From contig CM072806.1 in NCBI GenBank assembly GCA_037013495.1, positions 5,977,001 to 6,041,000 of the forward strand: a DNA stretch of 64,000 bases, given 5' to 3'. The translations under genes were made by a program, and so were the position numbers. A model generated the notes under the pieces. That model made no database searches and was not told the DNA's origin. It saw only the letters and a program-made list of their open reading frames with translations. This document shows, one piece after another, positions 52,834 to 64,000 of this stretch (its first letter is position 1; the number at the start of each line of letters is the position of its first letter). The DNA comes from Hippophae tibetana. Its lineage: Eukaryota > Streptophyta > Magnoliopsida > Rosales > Elaeagnaceae.

Positions 52834-53220
52834 AACATATATTTAAAAATAATGAAAAATTAAAAATAGAAATACTCTTTAAAGAGGTCATCTTATGCAA
52901 TATTCCTTAAAACAATTGAACTGGACCAATAATTTGATCCAAATCTTTTTTGATCATCCTTTTATCTAAATCTAAGCATACTAATACAATAATTAACATA
53001 ATAACACATCTAAACATAATAATACAAAAACAATAATCTTGATATGATTGTATTTATACTTTACATAGGGATGTGGCATTAGTGTGGAAAAAGAACAAAG
53101 AGAGCAAAAAGTTCTTCTATGATATCTACTACACATAGAGGCAGAGCTAGTCCAGTAACCCCTATCTTGAGCAAAACACAAGCTTCAACATGTAGGCAAA
53201 CTGGTCAAGTGTTCTTCTCT
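52301..53220. other. Spacer and 3' flank of the threonine deaminase gene
   Basis: No coding signal. An (AT)n microsatellite lies at 52798-52831. The part from about 53000 to 53220 is likely the 3' UTR of the threonine deaminase gene, which ends at 53221. Confidence 0.55.
52798..52831. repeat. (AT)n microsatellite
   Basis: About 17 AT units. Confidence 0.95.
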
Positions 53221-56200
53221 TCACTGCATCAGAAGTCTAAAATCATTGTCATCGTTATGGTTTACCATTACATATTCATATCCAAGCTTATTGGCACGTT
53301 CTTGGAACTCATTAAGCTCAAACTTTGGAACTTGTATTCCAACCAATACGTTCGCACCAGTTTCTCCCTGTTTGACAGAAAATTAATGATCAAAGAGGTA
53401 ATCGTTTATCACAATAAAGTATAATATGTGAGCTTATGTTTATAGATGAAAACTTCAAGTAATAAATACAAATAATGACATGATAATGTATATAAAATGT
53501 TGGATGCGAACCTGTGCACGGTAATGGAACAAACTAATATTCCAACGTGGACTGAATACATCTAAGAACTTCATCAGAGCACCAGGCCTCTCGGGGAAAA
53601 TGAAGCGACAAAGGACCTCATTCTGAACAATTGATCTTCCCCCCATCTGAAAAAAAATTCACAGAGATTTTAGGGAAGGTAATGCTGTATTAACATTGCC
53701 TCAGTAAAACTTGGCCTTCTTATAGGGTGTAAACACTCAAGGGTTTAAGTTTTAATGCATCAATAGAGACATAGAAAGTGTTATTCGTTCTGTCAAACAG
53801 AGGTAATAAAAAACAAAAGAGGAACAAGTCAAAGCTCTCCCACTAGGGTTTTCAATTCTCTGGATCTCTTTCGCTAATCTCCCCCAATCTTTCATCCATT
53901 CCATGAGCTTAGTAATTGATCACCCTAAATCTTCTTTTCTCAGTGATCTACCTTAAAACTCAATCCAATATGCTGATTTGATAAGCCCTATTCCTCCTTT
54001 TTCGAAAGCGAATGAAGTTTAGACCGAGTTTCTTGTTGTCTCTGGTTCAACTTTCTTTCCGTGAGCCACTGGTCTCACTGGACATCGCTCTCTGGTGTGG
54101 GTTCTGCTTGATCTGAGTCTCTTCGTGCTCTGTTGCAGCTTGTAAGACTTCGTGTTACAGTAAAGAAGTTCGGTCAGCTATGGATGAGGTTTCTAGCGAT
54201 TTAGATGGCCTAACCCTCGATATTGAGGAACTTATTCATGTAAGAACAAGAGCCGAAGGAATTAGTGATAGCTGCTTGTGTGCTCACTGATCGTTAAATC
54301 AATCTCGATGCTTTGCTAAAGGTTTTTCAGCGAGTTTGGGCCAGGAAGAGTGGTATTGAGCTCAAGGCTTTGGATCGCACTTCATTTTTATTCTACTTTG
54401 AGGAAGTTGATGATCTAACTCTTGTTTTGCAAAAAACTTCATGGAATTTCAATCATACATTATTGGTGGTAAAAAGGCTTGAACTAAGTATATCTCCACC
54501 CCAAATTAAATTTGATTTCTAGCTATTTTGGATTCAAATACATTTTCTTCCACCAAATTGGAGGAAAATGTTTATTATATTGAAAATTGTTGAGAAAGTA
54601 GGCGAGATCTTGGAGGTTGATCAGTATTCTTTAACCAATGGCTTGGCTAGATCTTTAAGGGTTAAAGTTAGCTTTGATCTAGTCTGAGCACTTGTTCCTA
54701 GTGTTCGTATTCCACTTATTGATAGTGTATTCTTCAAGGTGATATGGCTTGACTTGAGGTATGAATGTTTACCACGACTTTGCTTTCATTATGGTTACCT
54801 AACTCATGACGCAAAGTTGTGCAAGAATGTTAGTAGTTTGAATGTGGGTTTTGGAAAGAGGCACTCAAATTTTGGTGACTGATTGCGTGTAGACTTGAAT
54901 CTAAAAACTCCTAATGATATCAAGAATGGATTTGGCTCCTTCTTAAGTACTAGTGGTGGTGGAAACTCTAGCTATGGTGGCTTTGGCTTTGCGTAAAAAA
55001 CAACTAGTACAGTACCCATTTACATTGGAAAGAATGTGCTTTGTGTTGTGAATCAGAGATTGGTCGTAAAGGATCATGTTGGTGTTGTTAATGGTGATAA
55101 CGGTCTCAATGTTACTATGGAAGGCCTTGTCCAAGCCAAGAGGAGGTGTGCTTGAGGAATGAGGAGGGACAAAGGTTTGGATACTATAGGAGGCAAGGCC
55201 CTAGTTGCTAGTAGTGGCAAGAGGTCTCTTAGGGAATTGGAGGATGTTTCTAATGTGAAGACAAGTGTGAAGACAAGTGTGACGGCTAGTGGTGTGAGCA
55301 AGATTGTAAGTTCAAGTGTTGCACCATCTAATTCTCAATTGGATTAGCTTTGGTTTATGTAAGTGGTTAGGTTCTTTTCCTGTTCTATTTTTTCTTTTAC
55401 TCGTGGTCTATTAGCTGTGTTTTGAATTTGATTGTTGTCATTTTTGTTTTCTGTGTTGAGTTAATATGGTTGTGGTTGTTCTTTAAAAGATAGTGGTTGT
55501 TGGCTCTTGACTCACTGTTTTAGCATACACTAGTTGATTCTATCTACACTCCTAAAAAGTGTTTACTAGACAATTAGTATTTTGAGATGTAGTTAGAGTT
55601 GTTAGGTTGTTTGCTCTCCTTCTGATAACCAAATTACTTGGGATAGGATGAGTCTTATTGTGGCCATGTATATCCTAGAAAGTGTTTACTAGACAATTAG
55701 TATTTTGAGGTGTAGTTAGAGTTGTTAGGTTGTTTGCTCTCCTTCTGATAACCAAATTACTTGGGATAGGATGAGTCTTATTGTGGCCATGTATATCCTA
55801 GCATTATAGATTGAGGTGGTGTGTTGATTTTGTTGATTGAATAATAATTTCTTTTACTGAGCAAAAAAAATACACGTAGAAAGTGTATAAAGAAAAATTG
55901 TATAATGGGATGCATGGTTGGGATGAGTTTTTGATGGTGCTGGACTTTTCATAACCCTATATTCATAGTTTCAAGAAATTTGATCGATTGGTATATTAAT
56001 TTCCTCCTAAAAAAAATACAGGTGGTGAAAGGGTGGTTAATGGCGTTTTTTAAACATTATATCTTAGGAGAAGGGACATAGAAGTACCCTGAATTTCGAA
56101 ATTGGTATCGATTAATCCCCAAGATTATAAAAGGTATTTTTTTAACAATAAATTATATTATTTTAATGATTTTCCAACAACTGATTCCTTTTAACAAATG

Positions 56201-59200
56201 TGGAGGTCTAAAAAACACCTTTTAAATGTAGGGGACTAAGCGAATATTTTCACCTTAATGTGAGAACTTCCCTACACGTTTCTCTATATATTTGGTATAC
56301 AAATATATAGCTATAACAGAGTTTGCGTTGGTAGACAGAGTGAGAAAAGAGCAAAGTTGGGCACACTGGAACTATTATACAAATATTAATATATCATGTA
56401 CGCAAAAGAAACATACTTAACAAACTAGAATTTTAACTAATTTCAACATGCCAGACACAAAAATGCATTCAGACATGTTTGATTGCTCGCCAAAAGGGAA
56501 CTAAAGTCATAAATAAACATTTAAATATGATTACCAAGTAACGCAGGTGATCTTTAACCAAATCATTCTCAGTAAGATTGCGAGTTTCAAGTTGAGACAA
56601 CTCCATTCTCTCTTGCAGTGACTTGAGCTCATAAATTGTGTGTACTCCAACACTGTGCACAGTATCAAAAGATTAATGAGACGTCTCCCTCCTCAATATA
56701 TAAGGATCCAGCCAAACCACCCAGTAAAACTTGTAAAATCATTACTTCCCAAGTTTAAAGCAAGAAAATGGGAAAAGGGACAAAACAATAGATAGCATGA
56801 GTCCTACAAAGACCCAAAATAAACAGACAATGACAAACATGTACCTGTATAAAACAACAGCTTTTTTATCAGAACTATATCTATATTTGAATTCGGTTAT
56901 ATTCATTGGTCCAACCTGCCAAAGAAAGTAATTTTGTTAACATGACGAACCAAGAAGACACTAACTAGGGAAACTTGATTATAATTATATGGAATCACCA
57001 GTTCACAATAATGTTTGAAACTCCCTGGCTCCTCTGGAAGAACAGTTGCAAGCACAGCCTCTTGTTTCCTGCCAACATTGGCAAGTTCAGTGACCATCCT
57101 CAGTTTGTCAAAGTTCATGTTTGCTCCACTGGTAATGGCTACAACGTTTTTTCCTTTTACTCCATAAAATTTACAGTATGCTTCGGCTCCAGCCAGAGCT
57201 AGAGCACCTGCTGGTTCCAAGATGCTCCTCTTTTCCTCAAACATATCCTGCAACACAAGCAGACACTCTTAATATGTTTTGGTCCAGAATGGAAATGGTG
57301 GACAGTTTCATAATTAGCCAAAAACCAGAGAGAAAAAAAGTCAACCAAATCCCTCAGATTAAGTCTTAGTGTGTGTATAGTACCCAGATTGTACAAGGTG
57401 TTTTTTAGTCACTAACTTTGATAAAAGGGGCCAATTAAGGTCAAATAACATCATTTTAATTATTTTTTCATATCAAGTGATTACAATGCAATTAAAATTT
57501 GATCATTTTAAAAATGTTGAAGTGACAATTAATATGAAATCTGGAGACTTTAAAACACATTTTAAATTGGGAGACTAAATGACACCAACTTTGAAATTTG
57601 TGGACTTCTACGGCACCTATCCATTAAAGAAAATAGAATTAACCTACTTCCACCATACAAGTATGGTACTGGCTTCACATCTAAGGTTTGTTTTACATCA
57701 CATAAAACGCAATAAACAATAATTTTCCAGAAATTCCATAACCTGTACATTTCCTTTATCCATAAAGTACATAAAGATGAAAGTTTTGTACAAGAATCTA
57801 AAAAGTGCATAAACTAAAAGATACATAAACTTTGGACTCATAAACGTGCATAAAATAGATGAACCAATATAATTAACCTAGCCTCTTAACGAAGACATTT
57901 GCTAAAACTATGAGCTCATCTCAAATTAATCGATGAACATGCACTATTACATAAAACTAAAACACTTGATAAATCAGTGAATAAAACACTGACAAGAAAA
58001 AGGAAGAAACAAAACTGTGAAATCAAATTGAAAAAGAATAAATCCGGTACACATATCTTGAATGACCTAATGGACCACACATCATATGACGCTAATTTGA
58101 CACTAAGGAAGTGAATAAAGTATCACGAGATAAGATTCTTAGACACCAAAATAAACAACCCTTGCCACAGCATTAGCCAAAATATGCTCCTTTCTCTAAC
58201 TTATTCATGAAAACTGACAGAATATATGAAGGTAGTCAATGTATCTTTGGTTCCAAGGACTTCAAAAATGAAGAACCGATGTTTGTCCAGGCCTACAACC
58301 TTAAGCAAATTCCTCAATAAATACATTACTTCTGGAATCTTTGGGTAAACACAATGTTCTTAATTCAAAACCTTTAATATTAATTGATATATAAATGAGG
58401 CTAGAAACTTAGGATGCATAAATGTGATTACCAAAACGATACTTTCTGACAGACTAATGATAACCAATTAAATGCAGGCTCTCAAACATGAAAGAAACCT
58501 TACCTTTATTGAGGCGCATATGGAATCACGGCTTACAAGAACTATACCATCTACCAGGGATCTGCATAAGCGAAAAGTTTCTTCCCCAACCTCTTTAACA
58601 GCCACACCATCAGCAAACCCTCCAACCTGATCCAACATCACTCTCTGATCATGATGTAATGACAGCGCCATTGCATTCGCATCAGAAGGCTCTACCCCAA
58701 TAATCTTTACCTGCACAGAAGCAATAAATAAGTTGTCCTCATAAACTAAATAACGTGAAAGATGCAAGTGACACTGTGACATAAATACAAGTAAAAATTA
58801 AAAGAAAAGAAATGAACACAATAATTTAAAAAAATTGTGTTCATAGTGTGAAGATTGGTCCAATCATGATTTATGAGCAACAAAGGAAGCATAGAACATG
58901 GATGTCACTCCAGCATTAAGATTTAAACATTTTTCCCAGGAGGCCAGGACAGAAAAAAGGCTTAAAATCTTAGAAATTATAAAACATGATTGAGCAACTT
59001 TGTATATCTCAAGTTTTAAACCCAGGTCAAATCATCAAAAATTGAGCAACTTTGCAAATCTGAAGTTTAACCCATGTCAAATCATCAGGTACAGTATAGG
59101 AAATGCTCAGAGAATCACAAGAAATCAGAAGATCTGAGTGCTGTTAGTAGGAAGATCATTGTTATACAAAATAAAAGTTATGATCAGTTGTTATGCTTAA

Positions 59201-60988
59201 TGATTAATTTGTTATAAAGGAACACTGCTTAATTGTAATGTTCTAATCAAGAAATTATTAGGCAGCCGTTGAATAAGACTGAAATCTAAAACAAAAGTGG
59301 TGCATCATATGTAGTTTGCTCGTAACAGGATAAAGCTTCAAAACTTGAGAAACTTTTTTCAAAAATAAAGCATTATAACACAAATTATGAAACAGAAAGA
59401 CAAAAAGGAGAGAAAGAAATCTCCAGGTAAATTATATAAAACAGAAGTTTGAGACAATAAAAACAAAAAACCTTTGGAGAGACCCTCTTTACATAGGCAG
59501 CAATACCAGCTATAAGACCACCACCACCCACAGGCACAAAGATAGCATGTACTGGGCCGTGGCCTTGCATTTGGCGCACTATTTCCATGCCAACTGTTCC
59601 TTGACCCGTGATCACATCTGGATGATCGAAAGGTGGTATGAACGTGCGGCCCTCTTCTATACCCCGCTTTTTGGCATATGCTTGTGCCTCATCATAAGAA
59701 TCTCCAAGAAGAACAACAGTAGCACCCAGTCCCTTGACAGATTTCCACTGTAGTAAAAAAGCACACACATTCTACAAACGTACTCTTGACCTCTTGTATA
59801 GCAATCCCAATACAAAAATCAAACAGAATGTACCTTAATTTCTGGAGTAGTCACAGGCATAACAATCACAGCATCACAACCCAACTTCTTAGCTGATAAA
59901 GCAACACCTTGAGCATGATTTCCAGCAGATGAGCAAATTACCCCTTTACCTAGTTGCTCCTTTGAAAGCTTGGCCATCATGTTATAAGCCCCTCGAAGCT
60001 TAAACGAGAAAACCTGCAAAAACTCATAATTACCACAAATCCCATTTAAACATACCCATGGGCAAAAACACCAACACACCCGCCAAACTCAACGTTCAAA
60101 ATTGTGCATTTTGATCGCCAACTGAAGAAATAAGATAAAAGCCCACTTCTACGAAAAGTCATTATAAATAATTAACTACTTTCTAGAACTACTAAACAGC
60201 TGATGTTATAAGTTCCTCGAAGCTTAAACAAGAAAATCTACAAAAAAAACTCACTACTACCACAAAACTCTTTCAAACATACATCACTGGGACCAAAACC
60301 CAATTGCTCAACAAACTCAAAACCTTGAAAGTTTTGCATCTAGATCAAAAACTCAATAAATAAGACAACCCATTCATGCTCAAATTCATTAGAATGAAAC
60401 AACCACTTTCTAGAACCGATAAACAGCTTATATGTTCGTTATGAAAAATTGAGTCGTACTTGTATAAAAAAATCAACATAACACAAATGTACTTACAGGC
60501 TGTAAATCCTCCCTCTTGAGCCAAACCTTAATTCCTAACCGCTCAGAGAGCTTAAGCGCCAACTGTAGAGGAGATTCAATAGCCACATCATAGACCTTCG
60601 ATGCAAGTATCTGAATCAAGTAATCCATGGCATTTACTATGTCACCATTACCATCAGGAACCGTACAATCTGGTATGGCCCCGAGATAACCTTCAGGGTA
60701 TTGAAGAGAATCGGCCGAGACTTTGAGAGGCGGCGGTAAGAAAGAAGTACCATTCAACGCGTCATTGTCGCGCGTGGTAACAGAATCAGGTAGGGATTGA
60801 ACAGGAGAAATCTCGGCCTTTGATTTGGACAAGGTGGCAACGAAGAATGGTTTATGGGTTTTGAGGTTGGTGGTTCTTTGAGTCTCATTAAGTGCACGAG
60901 AGGTGGAATCGAGTTGCCTGTGGCCGCCAGTTAGAGATGATGGATATGGTGGAAGACGAAGAGCCCCCATTACTTGGTTCAATTTCAA
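53221..60988 (-). CDS. OMR1: Threonine deaminase (threonine dehydratase), chloroplastic, feedback-regulated type
   Basis: Nine exons: 60988-60497, 60013-59834, 59747-59472, 58710-58504, 57247-56999, 56915-56845, 56652-56535, 53646-53512, 53367-53221. They join in phase to 1875 bases, or 624 residues. The enzyme is PLP-dependent and converts threonine to 2-oxobutyrate and ammonia, the committed step to isoleucine in plastids. The first roughly 90 residues are Ser/Thr/Leu-rich and fit a transit peptide. The PLP lysine is K169 in [11 protein letters not shown]. The cofactor loops are SSAGNHAQG (192-200) and VPVGGGGLI (Gly 298-301). Two ACT-like regulatory modules follow, each with a PE[ER]PG motif (EEPGSF near 460 and ERPGAL near 550). 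Arg529 (DHLRYL) and Arg574 (LFHYRAQ) align with Arg499 and Arg544, the residues changed in the feedback-insensitive Arabidopsis omr1-1 mutant. Both are intact, so isoleucine inhibition is expected. An alternative start at MGALRLPP (60970) would shorten it by 6 residues. Confidence 0.95.
53782..55873 (+). mobile_element. LINE-derived insertion (ORF1-like only) in threonine deaminase intron 7
   Basis: The insertion lies between near-identical flanks: ACATAGAAAGTGT at 53769-53781 and ACGTAGAAAGTGT at 55874-55886, a target duplication of 13 bases with one mismatch. It ends in a short A tract (55863-55870), as L1-type elements do. Plus-strand translation between about 54180 and 54850 resembles the plant LINE ORF1/DUF4283 protein ([37 protein letters not shown]). 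It includes a degraded CCHC-type knuckle near 54770-54825 ([16 protein letters not shown]; the second Cys is Tyr). Stops and frame changes are present. No endonuclease or reverse transcriptase ORF is seen, so this is a deleted, non-autonomous copy. It is antisense to the host gene. Confidence 0.8.
55557..55801 (+). repeat. 123-base tandem duplication near the LINE 3' end
   Basis: Two adjacent copies (about 55557-55679 and 55680-55801) start AAAGTGTTTACTAGACAATT and end TATCCTAG. They differ at one position in the part compared (TTTGAGATG against TTTGAGGTG). The similarity is much higher than the decay of the ORF, so the duplication is recent or was present in the source element. Confidence 0.9.
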
Positions 60989-63900
60989 TATGAAAATAAG
61001 GTGGTGTTTTTGTTTTGGCGAAGGAACAGAGAGGAGAACAATGGTGGCGCTGCGAACTTAACCAACCCAACATCAAATTAATAATGAATTGCTTATTTTT
61101 ATTAAAGAGAATATAATTATTTATTTTTTATTTTTTTATTAATTTTACTAATGAATTGTAGTTCATTTTTGTTCATGCGTCCGGTGAATCTGCTTAAAGA
61201 ATTGTATATTAATTAAATTATTTATTCAAAGAAAATAAAAAATATATACATTAATTACAAAATTGGGATTTATATGTTAAAATTAAAAAATTTGAGGATA
61301 AAATAAGTATAAAATTAAAAATGTTAAGGTTCCTTGTGATAAATGGGAGAGTTTAGTACCATTAAGCCTTAATCAAAATAAATCACTTAAATATAGTAAA
61401 TTAGATATTTAATTACATTAAGATGGAAAGATATATCTATGCGCGAATATCATTGTTTATGGTTATGGTTCTAGCAATTCTAACACCATCTCCGATAAAC
61501 CGCCGTTCCATTAAAATAGTATAATTTTTATATTAAAAATTACTCCGTATCAAAAATTACACCAATTATAGCATAATAAATAATATTGTATTAAATTATT
61601 TAATGAATAATATTCATTTATCATGATACTATTCACATAGTATTATTTTAATAAAAGATGAAAAATATATAAAATAATGTTTAAATTTATATTTCATCTT
61701 AATTATATGTATTTGATTTAAATTAAAAATTTATAAATAAAATTAGTAAAAATAATACTAAATATAAGATAGAGTTAAAAATAAAATATAAACTAAATCA
61801 ACAATTTAGGTATTATTAAAAAATAATAATAATATATTTATTTTATAAAAATATATTTTTAATATAATATTTTGTACTGTATGAATGGAAGGGAAGAAAA
61901 ATATAATAATTTTTTTATATTTAAATGGTGCATTTGGTTTAATATGACTTAAGGCTTGCACCTTTAATAAGTTTAACGTTCTTTGTTTTTTTTAAATATC
62001 GTTTTATTTTCAACTTGTGGTTTGCCTGTTTCTTCTTTTTGAAATTAAAAAAAATGTATATATTTTGTCCTTTTTCATTTAATAAAGAAAAGTTAAGAAT
62101 AAACAAATAAGAAAAATAAATTGATAAAGAAAAGTTTATTTGACACTTTTGAATTAAAAAATGAGTTTTTAAGATACTAATTTATTAAAAAAGCCACATT
62201 TTTTTATTAAAAAATAAAAACTACATTTTAATTCTCAAAAAACTAAACTACGTATATTGAAGGAAAAAAACATATTTTTATAAAAAAAAAAGTAAATATT
62301 TTTAACTTTTATCCTAAAAAATTGATCAATTTTTTTAGGATAATTTATTTATTTTTAAATTATATAACTAAAACGAAAACGAATACAATGATCTATAGTT
62401 ATACTACATCCAACTATGAATTGTTAAATATAGTTTTTTTAGAGAAATAAGTTTCATTTATTTAAAATAAAATTATATTAATAACATCTAAATCAAAAAA
62501 TTAAAAATATATTAAATTATTAAAATTATTATAACAACCTATATGTGGTCAAAACATTCTTCTTTTAACTCTTTTTGGTACTCATATAATTAAACTTGAT
62601 TATTATAATTGATAATACTAATTCTTTTTAATAAAATTTAATTTTTGATAAGTTAATCATTTAACTTTTAAATGACTAATAATACTTTATATAAATTTAG
62701 ATAATAGGGAAAAAAATAACAAAACAGGTATAATATCACCATAAATAATATGTAGGTAAAAAAATATTACACTGAATATAATTCTATGTGAAATAAAAAA
62801 TCATAAAATAATTTTCTTATTATTTATTCATACCTAAATATAAATAATAATTAATCTATAAGATAAAAAACTTCTTCCTTAAAATTAACGTCCTCTCATA
62901 TAAAAAAGAGAGTAAATAATAACAAATGCTAGACTTTTACATTATAGATAAAAGAGAAATGGTTACGTTATAGATAAAAGAGAAATGGGAGAAATTATAG
63001 GTTAGAATTGTAAAATTGAAAACTTTGTAAAAAACATAACACAAACAACTAGATATAAGTTATTTTTTTTAATTAAAATTAATTATTTTTTATTGTTATA
63101 AATAAATATATTAACTAAAAACAATATATTTGTTATTTTATTAAAAATTATGCGTTATAAAAATCAACAAAAACTACATAAATGTTGAGTGTTAAATTCG
63201 AATAACATGATATAGAAACGTAAAACACAGCGTGATTTGATACATGCTTTCTAATTACGAGGAACAATTTTGATACATTATTAGTAGAATAATGAAATTA
63301 TAACATGATGAAAAAATAATTTAAATATACAACATTATCAATAATTATAACTTTTTATACAAATTTATTTTAAAGATGAGATTTATAAGAAATGTAGAGA
63401 AAAAATTAATTATTTAAATCCATTGAAGATATATTATAGGAATAGAATGATATTCATTTAACGCTATATTATATTTAACGATATGGTACACATGTTCTTA
63501 GCATGTGTTTTTACATATAAGATGATCTATTTGTATCTAGTATTATGTCGTACATAATATCATGTTATGTTTAGTGTTAGATTATATTTAATGTCCAAAC
63601 ACTAAATTTAATACTCTTGAAAGAGTAATCATTGCTTGTAGTAAAAGTCAATATTTTTTTTTACAATTTTCTAGTAAATTACTCTACAATTGTAATTTTT
63701 TTTAAATCGCATATGGAGAAGTGTACTAGCATTCATTATCCAAATCCTATAACATTTAGTGCTTGTACTTTATCTTGAGCATTATATCTTGTTCTTTATC
63801 AAGATAATCAACTCGTATTTTAAATTTTAATTAATATTTTAACCTAAAAACTAGTCGTATTAGTCTTATAAAGCAAAAAGTTGAGCTCAAGTACTCTACC

Positions 63901-64000
63901 CAGTTTTCTACCGAGATAGTTAGCTTGTACTTTAACTCGTGTACCCTACTTTGTTATTTATTGAGATAATCAGCTCATATACTGACCACTAATGTTCTAC
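60989..64000. other. Threonine deaminase upstream region and AT-rich spacer
   Basis: Bases 60989-61080 are GC-richer and probably 5' UTR/promoter of the minus-strand threonine deaminase gene. From there to the window edge the DNA is AT-rich without any supported gene. A short exact repeat (TTATAGATAAAAGAGAAATGG) occurs twice at about 62942 and 62970. The last 250 bases contain imperfect repeats, listed separately. Confidence 0.55.
63750..64000. repeat. Imperfect short repeats at the window edge
   Basis: A motif of the form (A/G)AGATA(A/G)T(C/T)A(A/G)CT(C/T) recurs at about 63799, 63913 and 63967: AAGATAATCAACTC, GAGATAGTTAGCTT and GAGATAATCAGCTC. Similar GTACTTTA stretches follow or precede it. 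It seems to be the start of a degenerate tandem array that continues past the window. Confidence 0.45.

Noticed and set aside
54313-54522. An open frame that might be a small host gene in the threonine deaminase intron.
   Set aside because: Its sequence resembles the plant LINE ORF1/DUF4283 protein and it lies inside a segment with target duplication and A tail.
57395-57615. A possible MITE in intron 4 of threonine deaminase (GTCACTAACTTTG ... ACCAACTTTGAAATT).
   Set aside because: The similar motifs are in direct, not inverted, orientation and no target duplication was seen; a repeat search would be needed.
1-64000. tRNA, rRNA, CRISPR arrays and operon-like gene clusters.
   Set aside because: No recognisable tRNA or rRNA motifs were seen by eye, and the window is clearly nuclear plant DNA where CRISPR arrays and operons are not expected.

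Overview
The window is nuclear DNA of a dicot plant. Genes have many short exons and AT-rich introns with GT-AG borders, long AT-rich spacers carry many microsatellites, and the spacers and introns hold Ty1/copia, Ty3/gypsy, LINE and MITE remnants. The species cannot be named from the sequence alone. I found no convincing undescribed biological system. The window is four host genes, the tail of a fifth, one host pseudogene, and several layers of mobile DNA.

Layout. Bases 2-247 are the 3' end of an unidentified plus-strand gene. Bases 3917-7964 (minus) are a 12-exon TauE/SafE-family membrane transporter with a MITE-like inverted repeat in its last intron. About 8.64-9.56 kb is an old Ty3/gypsy fossil. 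9.6-16.9 kb is gene-free and contains a roughly 0.95-kb AT-rich tandem duplication. 16992-20277 (minus) is a 4-exon GT47/exostosin glycosyltransferase. 21601-26686 is a broken but structurally complete Ty1/copia element with matched target duplications. 26.7-34 kb is gene-free apart from a copia gag fossil near 31 kb.

33995-48715 (minus) is a 14-exon HECT ubiquitin ligase of the UPL7 type. Its third intron hosts a 5.9-kb Ty1/copia fossil, which in turn hosts a hAT-like MITE. Its last exon carries an extra base that replaces the conserved HECT C-terminus. 49.8-50.7 kb is a decayed beta-galactosidase (GH35) pseudogene with its introns kept. 50.7-52.3 kb is a plus-strand copia fossil.

53221-60988 (minus) is a 9-exon plastid threonine deaminase (OMR1 type). 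Its intron 7 holds a LINE-derived insertion with a target duplication of about 13 bp. 61-64 kb is gene-free.

The host genes act in unrelated processes: anion/sulfite-type transport, wall or glycan synthesis, ubiquitin transfer, and isoleucine synthesis. No operon-like logic is expected. All four complete genes lie on the minus strand. Exon borders were set by hand from splice motifs and codon phase. In each complete gene the coding exons join in phase from start codon to stop codon; only in UPL7 does this run leave the expected family frame, in the last exon.
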